From Gemmatimonadaceae bacterium (GTDB lineage: Bacteria; Gemmatimonadota; Gemmatimonadetes; Gemmatimonadales; Gemmatimonadaceae), in the NCBI GenBank assembly GCA_019689955.1, contig JADGGM010000004.1, positions 1 to 17,580 of the forward strand: a DNA stretch of 17,580 nucleotides, read 5' to 3'. Position 1 is the first letter of the stretch. Every line of letters begins with the position of its first letter. A program made the translations under genes and the position numbers. A model generated the notes under the pieces. The model was not told where the DNA came from, searched no databases, and was given only the letters and a program-made list of their open reading frames with translations. Positions 8,088-17,580 of the stretch are shown here, one piece after another.

Positions 8088-9068
8088 ATGCGCTACGTCG
8101 TGACCGGGGGCGCGGGCTTCATCGGCTCGCACCTCGTGGAGCATCTCCTCGCGGCTGGACACGACGTCGTCGTGCTCGACGACTTCTCGACCGGGCGGCG
8201 CGAGAACCTCGCCCCGTTCGCGGGGCGGTTCACCCTCGTCGAGGGCTCGATCACCGACCCGGCCACCTGCGCGCGCGCGATCGCCGGCGCGGACTACGTG
8301 CTCCACCAGGCCGCGCTCCCCTCGGTGCCGCGCTCCGTGCGCGACCCCGTCGCCTCGCACGCGGTGAACGCGACCGGGACGCTCAACGTGCTCATGGCGG
8401 CGCGGGACGCGAAGGTGAAGCGGGTGGTGTACGCCGCGTCGTCGTCCGCGTACGGGAACACCCCCGAGCTCCCGAAGCGCGAGGAGATGGTCGCGCGCCC
8501 GCTCTCGCCCTACGCGGTGGCGAAGCTCGCGGGGGAGCAGTACTGCCGGGCGTTCCACGCGACGTTCGGCGTGCCGACGATCGCGCTCCGCTACTTCAAC
8601 GTGTTCGGCCCGCGGCAGGACCCCACCTCGCAGTACGCGGCGGTGGTCCCCAAGTTCATCACCGCGGCGCTCGCGGGAGAGCCGCCGACGATCTTCGGCG
8701 ACGGGGAGCAGACGCGCGACTTCACGTACATCGCGAACGTGGTGCGCGCGAACCTCCTCGCGTGCGAGGCCCCGGAGTCCGCGCTCGGCGAGGTGTACAA
8801 CGTGGGGTGCGGGGACCGGATCAGCGTGAACATGCTCTGGCACCGCATCCGCACGCTCGCCGGGGCGACGGTGGAGGCGCGCTACGAGCCCGCGCGTGCG
8901 GGGGACGTGCGCGACTCGCTCGCGTCGGTCGAGCGCGCGCGGAAGTTCCTGGGCTACGAGCCCGTCGTGTCGCTCGACGAGGGGCTCGACGCGACGATGC
9001 GCTCCATGGGGTGGCGTCCCGCGGCCGAGCGGCCCGCGCGCGCCCGGGCCGGGGCCGCGGGCGCGTGA
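8088..9068 (+). CDS. NAD-dependent epimerase, UDP-GlcNAc/UDP-glucose 4-epimerase-like
   Basis: A 326-residue extended short-chain dehydrogenase/reductase. The Rossmann motif GGAGFIG (7-13) binds NAD, DDFSTG (31-36) is the usual acidic end of strand 2, the catalytic triad is Ser118-120 (AASSSAYG) with Tyr142 and Lys146 in SPYAVAK, and RYFNVFGPRQDP (168-179) and TRDFTYI complete the family pattern. The stretch HQAALPSVPRSVRDP (73-87) resembles WbpP-type UDP-N-acetylglucosamine 4-epimerases, which would make UDP-GalNAc. This fits its place 48 bases after glmM-glmS, the UDP-GlcNAc precursor genes, but UDP-glucose 4-epimerase or another sugar-nucleotide activity cannot be excluded. There is no clear Shine-Dalgarno before the ATG. 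The last 15 residues are an Ala/Arg-rich tail that looks non-essential. Confidence 0.9.
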   Translation: MRYVVTGGAGFIGSHLVEHLLAAGHDVVVLDDFSTGRRENLAPFAGRFTLVEGSITDPATCARAIAGADYVLHQAALPSVPRSVRDPVASHAVNATGTLNVLMAARDAKVKRVVYAASSSAYGNTPELPKREEMVARPLSPYAVAKLAGEQYCRAFHATFGVPTIALRYFNVFGPRQDPTSQYAAVVPKFITAALAGEPPTIFGDGEQTRDFTYIANVVRANLLACEAPESALGEVYNVGCGDRISVNMLWHRIRTLAGATVEARYEPARAGDVRDSLASVERARKFLGYEPVVSLDEGLDATMRSMGWRPAAERPARARAGAAGA

Positions 9069-9096
9069 CCGTGCGCAGCGCCCGGACGCGCTGAGC

Positions 9097-9534
9097 ATGC
9101 GAGTCCTCCTGCAACGCGTCTCCCGCGCCGAGGTGCGGGTGAACGGACGCGTGACCGGCCGCATCGGGACAGGCTTCTGCCTCCTGGTCGGCTTCACCCA
9201 CACCGATGGCGACGCCCAGCTCGCGTGGATGGCCGACAAGGTCATCGGCCTCCGCCTGTTCGGGGACAGCGAGGGGAAGATGAACCTCGCGCTCTCGGAC
9301 GTGCAGGGGGCGTTGCTCGTGGTGTCGCAGTTCACCCTCTACGGCGACGCGCAGAAGGGGCGCCGGCCGAGCTTCATCGATGCCGCGCGCCCGGAGGTGG
9401 CCGAAGCACTGTACGAGCGGTTCGTGGCGATGCTGCGGGAGCGCGGCGTGACGGTGGAGACGGGGGAGTTCGGCGCCATGATGGAGGTGGACCTGGTGAA
9501 TGACGGGCCGGTGACGCTCTGGCTGGAGCGGTGA
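9097..9534 (+). CDS. dtd: D-aminoacyl-tRNA deacylase
   Basis: A 145-residue protein, exactly the usual length of Dtd. This enzyme hydrolyses D-amino acids (and mischarged glycine) from tRNA and so proofreads chirality in translation. The N-terminus MRVLLQRVSRAEV is the family start. The motif SQFTLYGDAQKGRRPSF is the conserved active-site strand, and NDGPVTLWLE near the end holds the Gly-cisPro pair that gives chiral selectivity. The frame is open further upstream into the epimerase gene, but homology begins at the ATG at 9097. Its TGA overlaps the GTG of the next gene by 4 bases (GTGA at 9531-9534), so translation is probably coupled to maf. Confidence 0.97.
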   Translation: MRVLLQRVSRAEVRVNGRVTGRIGTGFCLLVGFTHTDGDAQLAWMADKVIGLRLFGDSEGKMNLALSDVQGALLVVSQFTLYGDAQKGRRPSFIDAARPEVAEALYERFVAMLRERGVTVETGEFGAMMEVDLVNDGPVTLWLER

Positions 9535-10136
9535 CGGTGCGCGTCATCCTCGCCTCGAGCTCGCCCCGCCGGCGCGAGCTGCTCGCGATGATCGGGATCC
9601 CGCACGAGGTGATGCCGGCGGACATCGACGAGTCGTACCTCCCCGGCGAACCGCCAAACGCGCACGCCGAGCGATTGGCGCGGGAGAAGGGCCGCGTGAT
9701 CGCCGAGCGGAACCCCGACGCGGTGGTCATCTCCGCGGACACGATCGTGGTGATCAATGGGGAAGTGCTCGGCAAGCCGCGCGACGCCGCGCACGCCGTG
9801 CGGATGCTCCGTCAGTTGAGCGGGCGGACGCACACCGTGTTCACCGCCGTCGCCGTGGCGCGCGACGGGCGGGTGGAGTCGGGGGTGGAGGCAGTGACGG
9901 TGACGTTTCGCGAGCTGACGGAGGCGGAGATCATCGCGTACGTCGGGACCGGGGAGCCGATGGACAAAGCGGGGGCGTACGGCATCCAGGGGTACGGCGC
10001 GACGATCGTCGAACGGATCGACGGCGATTACTTCGCGGTGATGGGGCTCGCGCTCGGGCGGATGGTGGCGCTCCTGAGGCGCGTGGGGGTGCGGTACGAG
10101 TTCCGCGCGCTCGAGCCCGCGGAGGAGCCGGCGTGA
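9531..10136 (+). CDS. maf: Maf-family nucleoside triphosphate pyrophosphatase
   Basis: A 201-residue Maf/Ham1-superfamily house-cleaning enzyme. It is predicted to hydrolyse dTTP/UTP or modified pyrimidine triphosphates to monophosphates and pyrophosphate, keeping them out of nucleic acids. Diagnostic stretches are the N-terminal substrate loop LASSSPRRRELL, the metal-binding SADTIVV followed by GEVLGKP, and DKAGAYGIQGYGA with the closing GDYFAVMGLAL. The AGAYGIQG form is typical of the YhdE-like dTTP/UTP subgroup. The GTG start at 9531 overlaps the dtd stop by 4 bases; a second GTG at 9537 is an alternative. Its own stop overlaps the next gene in the same GTGA arrangement. Confidence 0.95.
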   Translation: MTVRVILASSSPRRRELLAMIGIPHEVMPADIDESYLPGEPPNAHAERLAREKGRVIAERNPDAVVISADTIVVINGEVLGKPRDAAHAVRMLRQLSGRTHTVFTAVAVARDGRVESGVEAVTVTFRELTEAEIIAYVGTGEPMDKAGAYGIQGYGATIVERIDGDYFAVMGLALGRMVALLRRVGVRYEFRALEPAEEPA

Positions 10137-10999
10137 CGATCCCGGCGACGGCGTTCGACCCGCCGCTCACGGCGTGTCCGTTGTGCGGGTCCACGGCCAT
10201 CGCGGCGCACGATCACGACTATCGCGGGGCGCGCATCGCGCGGTGCAGGGCGTGCGGGGTGCGGTTCATGAACCCGCAGTACACGGACGCGTATCTCGCC
10301 GAGTACTACGCGACGTACATCCAGGAGGAGCTGGAGTCGCCGGAGCGGAAGGCGCGGCGGCTGGCGCACAAGACGGCGAACGTCGCGGCGCTGGAGCGGT
10401 TCATGGCGCCGGGGCGGTTCTTCTCGATCGGGTGCGGGGACGGGTTGGAGCTCCAGGTGGCGAAGGCGCGCGGGTGGCAGGTGGAGGGGTACGATGTCGA
10501 TCCGGTGACGACGGCGCGCGTGGCGAAGAAGGTGGGGGCGACGGTGTACACGGGGGATCTGTTCGCGCTGCCGCTGGAGTGTGGTGCGTACGACTGCGTG
10601 TACCTCGATCAGGTGCTGGAGCACCCGAAGAACCCGGGCGACTATCTGCGGTTGTGTCATCGGTTGCTGCGGCCGGGTGGGGTGCTGTACATCGGGGTGC
10701 CGAACATCGCGTCGGCGGCGTCGACGTTCAAGAGCGCGTTGGGGAAGGCGGGGCTCAAGAAGCGGCGCGGGAAGCACTACGACACGTTTCATCATCTCTT
10801 CTACTATGCGCCGAGCACGCTGCCGCGGCTGCTCGAGTCGCGATACGGGTTTCGGGTGGAGCGGGTGATGGGGGACCCGAAGCCGCGGGCGAAGCCGAGC
10901 GTGATCGGGCGGGCGTGGGACGCGGTGGTGCGGCGGGTGCCGATGCTGGATTCGTCGTTCGCGGTGATCGCGAGGCCGGTGAAGGGGGCGAGCAAGTAG
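10133..10999 (+). CDS. Zinc-ribbon class I SAM-dependent methyltransferase
   Basis: A 288-residue protein with an N-terminal four-cysteine zinc ribbon (CPLC at 15-18, CRAC at 38-41) followed by a Rossmann methyltransferase domain. The SAM-binding motif I is FFSIGCGDGLEL (97-108), with acidic Asp121 at the end of strand 2 (EGYDVD). YDCVYLDQVLEHPKNPGDYL is the motif IV region, and LLRPGGVLYIGVPN is the usual post-motif strand. This architecture is common in sugar or small-molecule C/O-methyltransferases of surface-glycan and natural-product loci. The substrate is not determinable. It starts at GTG, overlapping the maf stop by 4 bases, and is the last gene of this plus-strand block. Its codons are strikingly G-rich compared with the genes after the gap. 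Confidence 0.9.
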   Translation: MTIPATAFDPPLTACPLCGSTAIAAHDHDYRGARIARCRACGVRFMNPQYTDAYLAEYYATYIQEELESPERKARRLAHKTANVAALERFMAPGRFFSIGCGDGLELQVAKARGWQVEGYDVDPVTTARVAKKVGATVYTGDLFALPLECGAYDCVYLDQVLEHPKNPGDYLRLCHRLLRPGGVLYIGVPNIASAASTFKSALGKAGLKKRRGKHYDTFHHLFYYAPSTLPRLLESRYGFRVERVMGDPKPRAKPSVIGRAWDAVVRRVPMLDSSFAVIARPVKGASK

Positions 11000-11002
11000 C
11001 GG

Positions 11003-11032
11003 GACGAACGGCGCCGCTCGTCGCTCGTTCGT
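11003..11032 (+). repeat. Inverted repeat just after the methyltransferase stop, possible 3'-end hairpin
   Basis: Positions 11003-11022 form a 20-base palindrome with a single mismatched pair, centred on GGCGCC. An alternative pairing joins ACGAACG (11004-11010) with CGTTCGT (11026-11032). The element starts 4 bases after the stop codon at 10999 and has no T tract, so it may protect or define the mRNA 3' end rather than act as a classical intrinsic terminator. Confidence 0.5.
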
Positions 11033-11056
11033 GGGGGGTGTGGTGAGGTCCCGGCC

Positions 11057-11099
11057 GTGCGGGGATAGGCAGATGTGCCTACTAGGCACTAGCCTGCAC
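11057..11099. repeat. Cluster of alternating TAGGCA / TGCCTA inverted repeats
   Basis: TAGGCA (11066-11071), TGCCTA (11076-11081), TAGGCA (11083-11088) and GCCT (11092-11095) follow each other within 30 bases. They can pair as TAGGCA-gatg-TGCCTA, as a 7-base-arm hairpin GTGCCTA-C-TAGGCAC (11075-11089), or as AGGC-acta-GCCT. An outer GTGC (11057-11060) and GCAC (11096-11099) could enclose two of the hairpins. It could be an operator array, a small structured RNA element or a recombination site; none of these is proven. Confidence 0.5.
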
Positions 11100-11443
11100 C
11101 ACGACTACGACGCGCGACACGCATTGTGCCTTCAACCGGCATGTTCAGGTGCACGTGGCACGCGACTCAGTCCATGGGACAGCCGTCCGAGGCCAGTGCA
11201 GTCCGGGCTTGTCCCAAGCGGCTCACCAGCACTTGGTGACCGTAGCGCGTCGATGCCTCCGTCAAGCGACTCGCGCGAGCGCACCCGATGCGTGCGAGGC
11301 GGAATTGGCAGTGGCGCGCGACGTTGCCATAAGGAAGCGGCCTTGCTCGCCGCGCTTGCCAGCCGCATCTTCCCAAACGCCCCGCAGCAAAGCGCGCTTC
11401 CGTTGGCACCCGCAGCGCGCTCTGTGCAACCCAACCAGAATAC

Positions 11444-11458
11444 GACCAACCATTGGTC
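11444..11458. promoter_or_regulatory. GACCAA-CCA-TTGGTC inverted repeat upstream of helicase operon
   Basis: Perfect 6-base arms with a 3-base centre end 26 bases before the helicase TTG start and 12 bases before its ribosome-binding site. The position suits an operator or a transcript-leader hairpin. An XRE-like regulator is encoded in the same operon, which makes autoregulation conceivable but unproven. Confidence 0.35.
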
Positions 11459-11470
11459 TGCAGGCCGATA

Positions 11471-11475
11471 AGGGG
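11471..11475 (+). promoter_or_regulatory. Ribosome-binding site supporting a TTG start
   Basis: AGGGG lies 9 bases before the TTG at 11485. It is the only good Shine-Dalgarno near the 5' end of the helicase frame and supports the rare TTG start. Confidence 0.6.
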
Positions 11476-11484
11476 CTCTGATTC

Positions 11485-15078
<3,594 letters not shown>

Positions 15079-15103
15079 CAGCCCCTGGAAGTAGATTCGG
15101 AGC

Positions 15104-16246
15104 ATGACCGTCGCGCCCATAAAGCCGGAACTGTTGACCTGGGCCAGGGAACGGGCCGGCCTCCCGCGCAAGGCGCTTGAGCGCAAGTTCCCACGCCTCG
15201 CCGCCTGGGAGGCGGGCTCTGCCCAGCCCACCCTGCGCCAGGTGGAGCGGTTCGCGCGCGCTGTTTACGTGCCCGTCGGCTATCTGTTCCTTCCCGAACC
15301 GCCCGTGGAGCGGCTGCCGATCCCGGACTTCCGCGTTGGACACGGGGACCGCCGGCCGCCCAGCCCCAACCTGTTCGACACGATCTATATGTGTCAGGGC
15401 CGCCAGGAGTGGTACCGTGACTACGCGCTTGCGGCCGGAGAGGCGGAGCGTGATTTCGTGGGTTCCCTGAGCCTCGCCACGCCGGTTGCCGAAGCGGCGG
15501 GGACCATCCGGGACGCGCTCGGCTTTGACCTCGAGGCGAGGCGTGCGTGTCCCACTTGGACTGAGGCGCTCCGGACCTTCATCGCGCAGGCCGAGGAGAT
15601 CGGGGTGCTGGTGATGGTGAGCGGCGTGGTCTACAACAACACGCGCCGTCGCCTCGACCCCGCCGAGTTCCGCGGCTTTGCCATCGCGGACCGGCTCGCT
15701 CCCCTCATCTTCATCAACGGCGCCGATACCAAGGCGGCCCAGATGTTCACGCTCGCCCACGAGCTGGGACACCTGTGGCTCGGCCAGTCGGCATTGACCG
15801 ACGCCACGCCGGCCAGCGCGGCCGATGGCGACGTCGAAACCTGGTGCAATCGGGTCGCCGCCGAGTTGCTGGTGCCCGAAGCCGTTCTCGCGCGGGAGAT
15901 CGATCACCGTGAGCCATTGGACGAGGCGCTCGCGCGACATGCGCGCCGGTTCAAGGTGAGCACGCTCGTCATCCTGCGACGCTTGCGCGATCTCCGCGTG
16001 CTGACGGCAAACGAGTTCCGCGCGGCGTACGAGGCGGAGCTGAATCGCCTCCTCAGCATCGATCGCGGGAGCGGTGGGAACTTCCATCTCACCGAGGCCG
16101 TGCGCGTCAGCAAGCGCTTCGCGTCCGCGCTCGTCGCGAGCACGCTGGAAGGGCACACGCTCTACCGCGACGCCATGCAGATGCTCGGGATCAGCAAGCT
16201 GGAGACGTTCGACCGGTTCAGTCGTCACGTGCAAACGGTGGCGTGA
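15104..16246 (+). CDS. XRE-type regulator fused to ImmA/IrrE metalloprotease (COG2856-like), putative antitoxin
   Basis: A 380-residue protein. The N-terminus (about 7-65) resembles a divergent XRE helix-turn-helix ending in VPVGYLFLPEPP, the usual bridge in this family. The central ImmA/IrrE-type zinc peptidase carries HELGH at 219-223 in FTLAHELGHLWLG, with Glu254 in CNRVAAELLVP as probable third ligand. A helical C-terminal extension (about 270-380) looks like the regulatory or partner-binding part. The family cleaves or senses repressors and is frequently encoded beside PIN-domain DUF4411 proteins, where it is predicted to act as antitoxin. Here its TGA is followed immediately by the ATG of such a PIN gene. 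It sits between the helicase and the DNA methylase genes in the same orientation, which suggests a role inside the defence operon. Confidence 0.92.
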   Translation: MTVAPIKPELLTWARERAGLPRKALERKFPRLAAWEAGSAQPTLRQVERFARAVYVPVGYLFLPEPPVERLPIPDFRVGHGDRRPPSPNLFDTIYMCQGRQEWYRDYALAAGEAERDFVGSLSLATPVAEAAGTIRDALGFDLEARRACPTWTEALRTFIAQAEEIGVLVMVSGVVYNNTRRRLDPAEFRGFAIADRLAPLIFINGADTKAAQMFTLAHELGHLWLGQSALTDATPASAADGDVETWCNRVAAELLVPEAVLAREIDHREPLDEALARHARRFKVSTLVILRRLRDLRVLTANEFRAAYEAELNRLLSIDRGSGGNFHLTEAVRVSKRFASALVASTLEGHTLYRDAMQMLGISKLETFDRFSRHVQTVA

Positions 16247-16735
16247 ATGGCGTACTTGCTCGACGCGAACGTGTTCATCGAGGGGCGAAAGCGGCACTAC
16301 GGCTTCGACATCTGTCCTGGGTTCTGGGACTGGATCGACCGCGCGATTGCCAAGGGCACTGTCAGGAGTGTCGAACAGGTCGGGGGCGAGTTGGAAGCGG
16401 GGAATGACGAGTTGGCGGCGTGGGCGACCGCTCGGCGAGGGTCCCTGTTCTTGCCCACAGACCCGGCGATGTTGCCGTCGCTCCAGGCTGTGAGCACCTG
16501 GGTCACGAAGCAGAACTATACCCAGGCTGCGGTCTCGAAGTTTCTTCAGGACGCAGACTACTACCTGATCGCTCGCGCCCACGCGCATAGAGACGTGGTG
16601 GTAACGCTCGAAAATGCCAACCCGACCAGGCGAAACACCGTGCCCATCCCGAACGTGTGCATCGGATTGGGCGTGCAGTTCATGAACCCGTTCGAGATGC
16701 TGCGCACCGAGCGAGTGCGGCTCGTGCTCGCCTGA
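16247..16735 (+). CDS. DUF4411 family PIN-like nuclease, putative toxin
   Basis: A 162-residue PIN-fold protein. The N-terminus MAYLLDANVFIEG supplies the first catalytic aspartate (Asp6) and matches the start of DUF4411 proteins. Further acidic candidates are Glu43/Glu48 in SVEQVGGELEAG, Asp102 and Asp104 in QDADYYLIARA, and Glu122 in VVTLENAN. This spacing fits a metal-dependent RNase centre, and NPTRRNTVPIPNVC is a typical DUF4411 segment. The ATG directly follows the TGA of the ImmA/IrrE gene (TGAATG) with no convincing Shine-Dalgarno of its own, so translation probably depends on re-initiation, which would keep toxin below antitoxin. All active-site residues appear present. The RNase activity and toxin role are inferred from the PIN family and the neighbour, not shown by sequence alone. 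Confidence 0.92.
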   Translation: MAYLLDANVFIEGRKRHYGFDICPGFWDWIDRAIAKGTVRSVEQVGGELEAGNDELAAWATARRGSLFLPTDPAMLPSLQAVSTWVTKQNYTQAAVSKFLQDADYYLIARAHAHRDVVVTLENANPTRRNTVPIPNVCIGLGVQFMNPFEMLRTERVRLVLA

Positions 16736-16753
16736 CGCGACCGCAAAGAGATT

Positions 16754-16758
16754 GGGAG
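16754..16758 (+). promoter_or_regulatory. Ribosome-binding site of the DNA methylase gene
   Basis: GGGAG lies 7 bases before the GTG at 16766, inside the 30-base gap after the PIN gene. It decides the GTG start and shows that the methylase can be translated independently of the upstream pair. Confidence 0.75.
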
Positions 16759-16765
16759 AGATATC

Positions 16766-17580
16766 GTGGTTCAGAGAAAGAAACTGATCGAAGTTGCCCT
16801 CCCGCTCGAGGCGATCAACAAGGCCGCGGCGCGTGAGAAGTCCATCCGCCACGGGCACCCGAGCACGCTGCACCTCTGGTGGGCGCGCCGGCCGCTGGCG
16901 GCGGCGCGGGCGGTGATCTTCGCGCAGATGGTGGACGACCCGTCGTCGCTGCCGGATCTCTTTCCCACGGAGAAGGCGCAGCAGAAGGAGCGCGAGCGGC
17001 TGTTCAAGATCATTGAAGATCTCGTGCAGTGGGAGAACACCACCAACGAGGAGGTGCTGGAGCGGGCGCGCGCGGAGATCTGGCAGAGCTGGCGGCGTGC
17101 CTGTGCGGACAACGTGGACCACCCGCGGGCGAAGGAGCTGTTCGACCGGCACAAGCTGCCCGCGTTCCATGATCCGTTCGCGGGCGGGGGCGCACTGCCG
17201 CTCGAGGCGCAGCGGCTGGGGCTCGAGGCGTACGCGAGCGATCTCAATCCCGTGGCAGTGCTGATCAACAAGGCGATGATCGAGATCCCGCCGCGGTTCG
17301 CAGGCTGTCCGCCGGTGAACCCGCAGGCGCGCAATGAGCAGACGCTCATCGCGCGCGAATGGAAGGGGGCACAGGGGCTCGCCGAGGACGTGCGGTACTA
17401 CGGGAAGTGGATGCGCGACGAGGCGGAGAAGCGGATCGGGCACCTGTATCCGAAGATCGAGGTGACGGCCGAGATGGCGAAGGGGCGGCCGGATCTCAAG
17501 CCGTATGTGGGGAAGCAGCTCACGGTGATCGCCTGGCTCTGGGCGCGGACGGTGAAGAGTCCGAATCCGGCATTTCGAGA
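16766..17580 (+). CDS. DUF1156 adenine-specific DNA methylase (DrmMI-like), 5' part only
   Basis: The first 271 codons of a large DNA methyltransferase; the frame is still open at the right edge. The N-terminus follows the DUF1156/COG1743 pattern: [19 protein letters not shown] then [21 protein letters not shown] (about 10-49). The SAM-binding motif I is [14 protein letters not shown] (135-148), and [14 protein letters not shown] (157-170) is the strand-2 acidic loop. The catalytic DPPY-type motif is expected further downstream and is not visible. The family methylates adenine N6; in DISARM-type and DUF499-associated systems it marks host DNA as self. It lies 30 bases after the PIN gene. Which system it serves depends on the genes past the edge. 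Confidence 0.92.
   Translation, partial: MVQRKKLIEVALPLEAINKAAAREKSIRHGHPSTLHLWWARRPLAAARAVIFAQMVDDPSSLPDLFPTEKAQQKERERLFKIIEDLVQWENTTNEEVLERARAEIWQSWRRACADNVDHPRAKELFDRHKLPAFHDPFAGGGALPLEAQRLGLEAYASDLNPVAVLINKAMIEIPPRFAGCPPVNPQARNEQTLIAREWKGAQGLAEDVRYYGKWMRDEAEKRIGHLYPKIEVTAEMAKGRPDLKPYVGKQLTVIAWLWARTVKSPNPAFR

Larger units (their letters stand above)
11000..11484. other. 485-base gap between housekeeping block and defence operon, with no supported gene
   Basis: Several short overlapping reading frames on both strands are open here, but none has a recognisable motif, a ribosome-binding site or conserved-looking composition, so I call no gene. GC is visibly lower than in the flanks. The gap holds three inverted-repeat groups: a hairpin just after the methyltransferase stop, a cluster of TAGGCA/TGCCTA elements at 11057-11099, and GACCAA/TTGGTC at 11444-11458. 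It probably contains the 3' end of the upstream transcript and the promoter of the helicase operon. I see no tRNA, integrase remnant or clear attachment-site duplication. Confidence 0.6.

Noticed and set aside
6192..9335. A 1047-codon open frame antisense to glmS, the epimerase and dtd
   Set aside because: It is the complement of well-supported genes. The product is Arg/His/Asp-Val-rich low-complexity sequence with no motif, a usual artefact of GC-rich third codon positions.
11031..11481. Several 100-150-codon frames on both strands in the gap before the helicase
   Set aside because: They overlap each other in different frames, lack ribosome-binding sites and recognisable motifs, and look like random translation.

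Overview
The window is a high-GC bacterial chromosome segment, dense with genes, many of them starting with GTG or TTG. The gene content (MurNAc/GlcNAc precursor genes, an HD-GYP response regulator, Dtd and Maf) points to a free-living bacterium. A Gemmatimonadota-like origin is my guess from style and composition only; no 16S or other taxonomic marker is present.

Region 1 (1-4823) is ordinary chromosome. On the minus strand a PLP-dependent trans-sulfuration enzyme (981-2144) is followed after 9 bases by an M48 metalloprotease (971 down to the left edge, C-terminus missing). A REC-HD-GYP response regulator (2192-3286, plus) diverges from it and converges, with a 19-base overlap, on an AMP-binding ligase-like protein (3268-4698, minus). 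That ligase-like protein lacks a standard phosphate-binding motif and the C-terminal catalytic-lysine motif.

Region 2 (4824-10999) is a run of plus-strand genes: phosphoglucosamine mutase glmM, glutamine-fructose-6-phosphate transaminase glmS, a UDP-GlcNAc 4-epimerase-like SDR, D-aminoacyl-tRNA deacylase dtd, a Maf nucleotide pyrophosphatase and a zinc-ribbon SAM methyltransferase. The first three fit amino-sugar nucleotide supply for wall and surface glycans. The last three are joined by 4-base GTGA stop/start overlaps and look like one translationally coupled unit.

Region 3 (11000-11484) is a gene-free gap of about 485 bases with several inverted repeats and visibly lower GC. It separates the housekeeping block from the next region.

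Region 4 (11485 to the right edge) is the part of most interest. It is a compact plus-strand operon made of a 1197-residue SNF2-type helicase with a C-terminal DUF3883 domain (DrmD-like), an XRE-ImmA/IrrE metalloprotease, a DUF4411 PIN-type nuclease, and the first 271 codons of a DUF1156 adenine-specific DNA methylase (DrmMI-like). Helicase plus DUF1156 methylase is the signature of class 1 DISARM and related methylation-linked anti-phage systems. Between these two genes sits what looks like a complete toxin-antitoxin-type pair (protease/regulator plus PIN RNase), with gaps of 25, 0 and 30 bases. The remaining system genes must lie beyond the right edge, so the exact system type cannot be fixed from this window.
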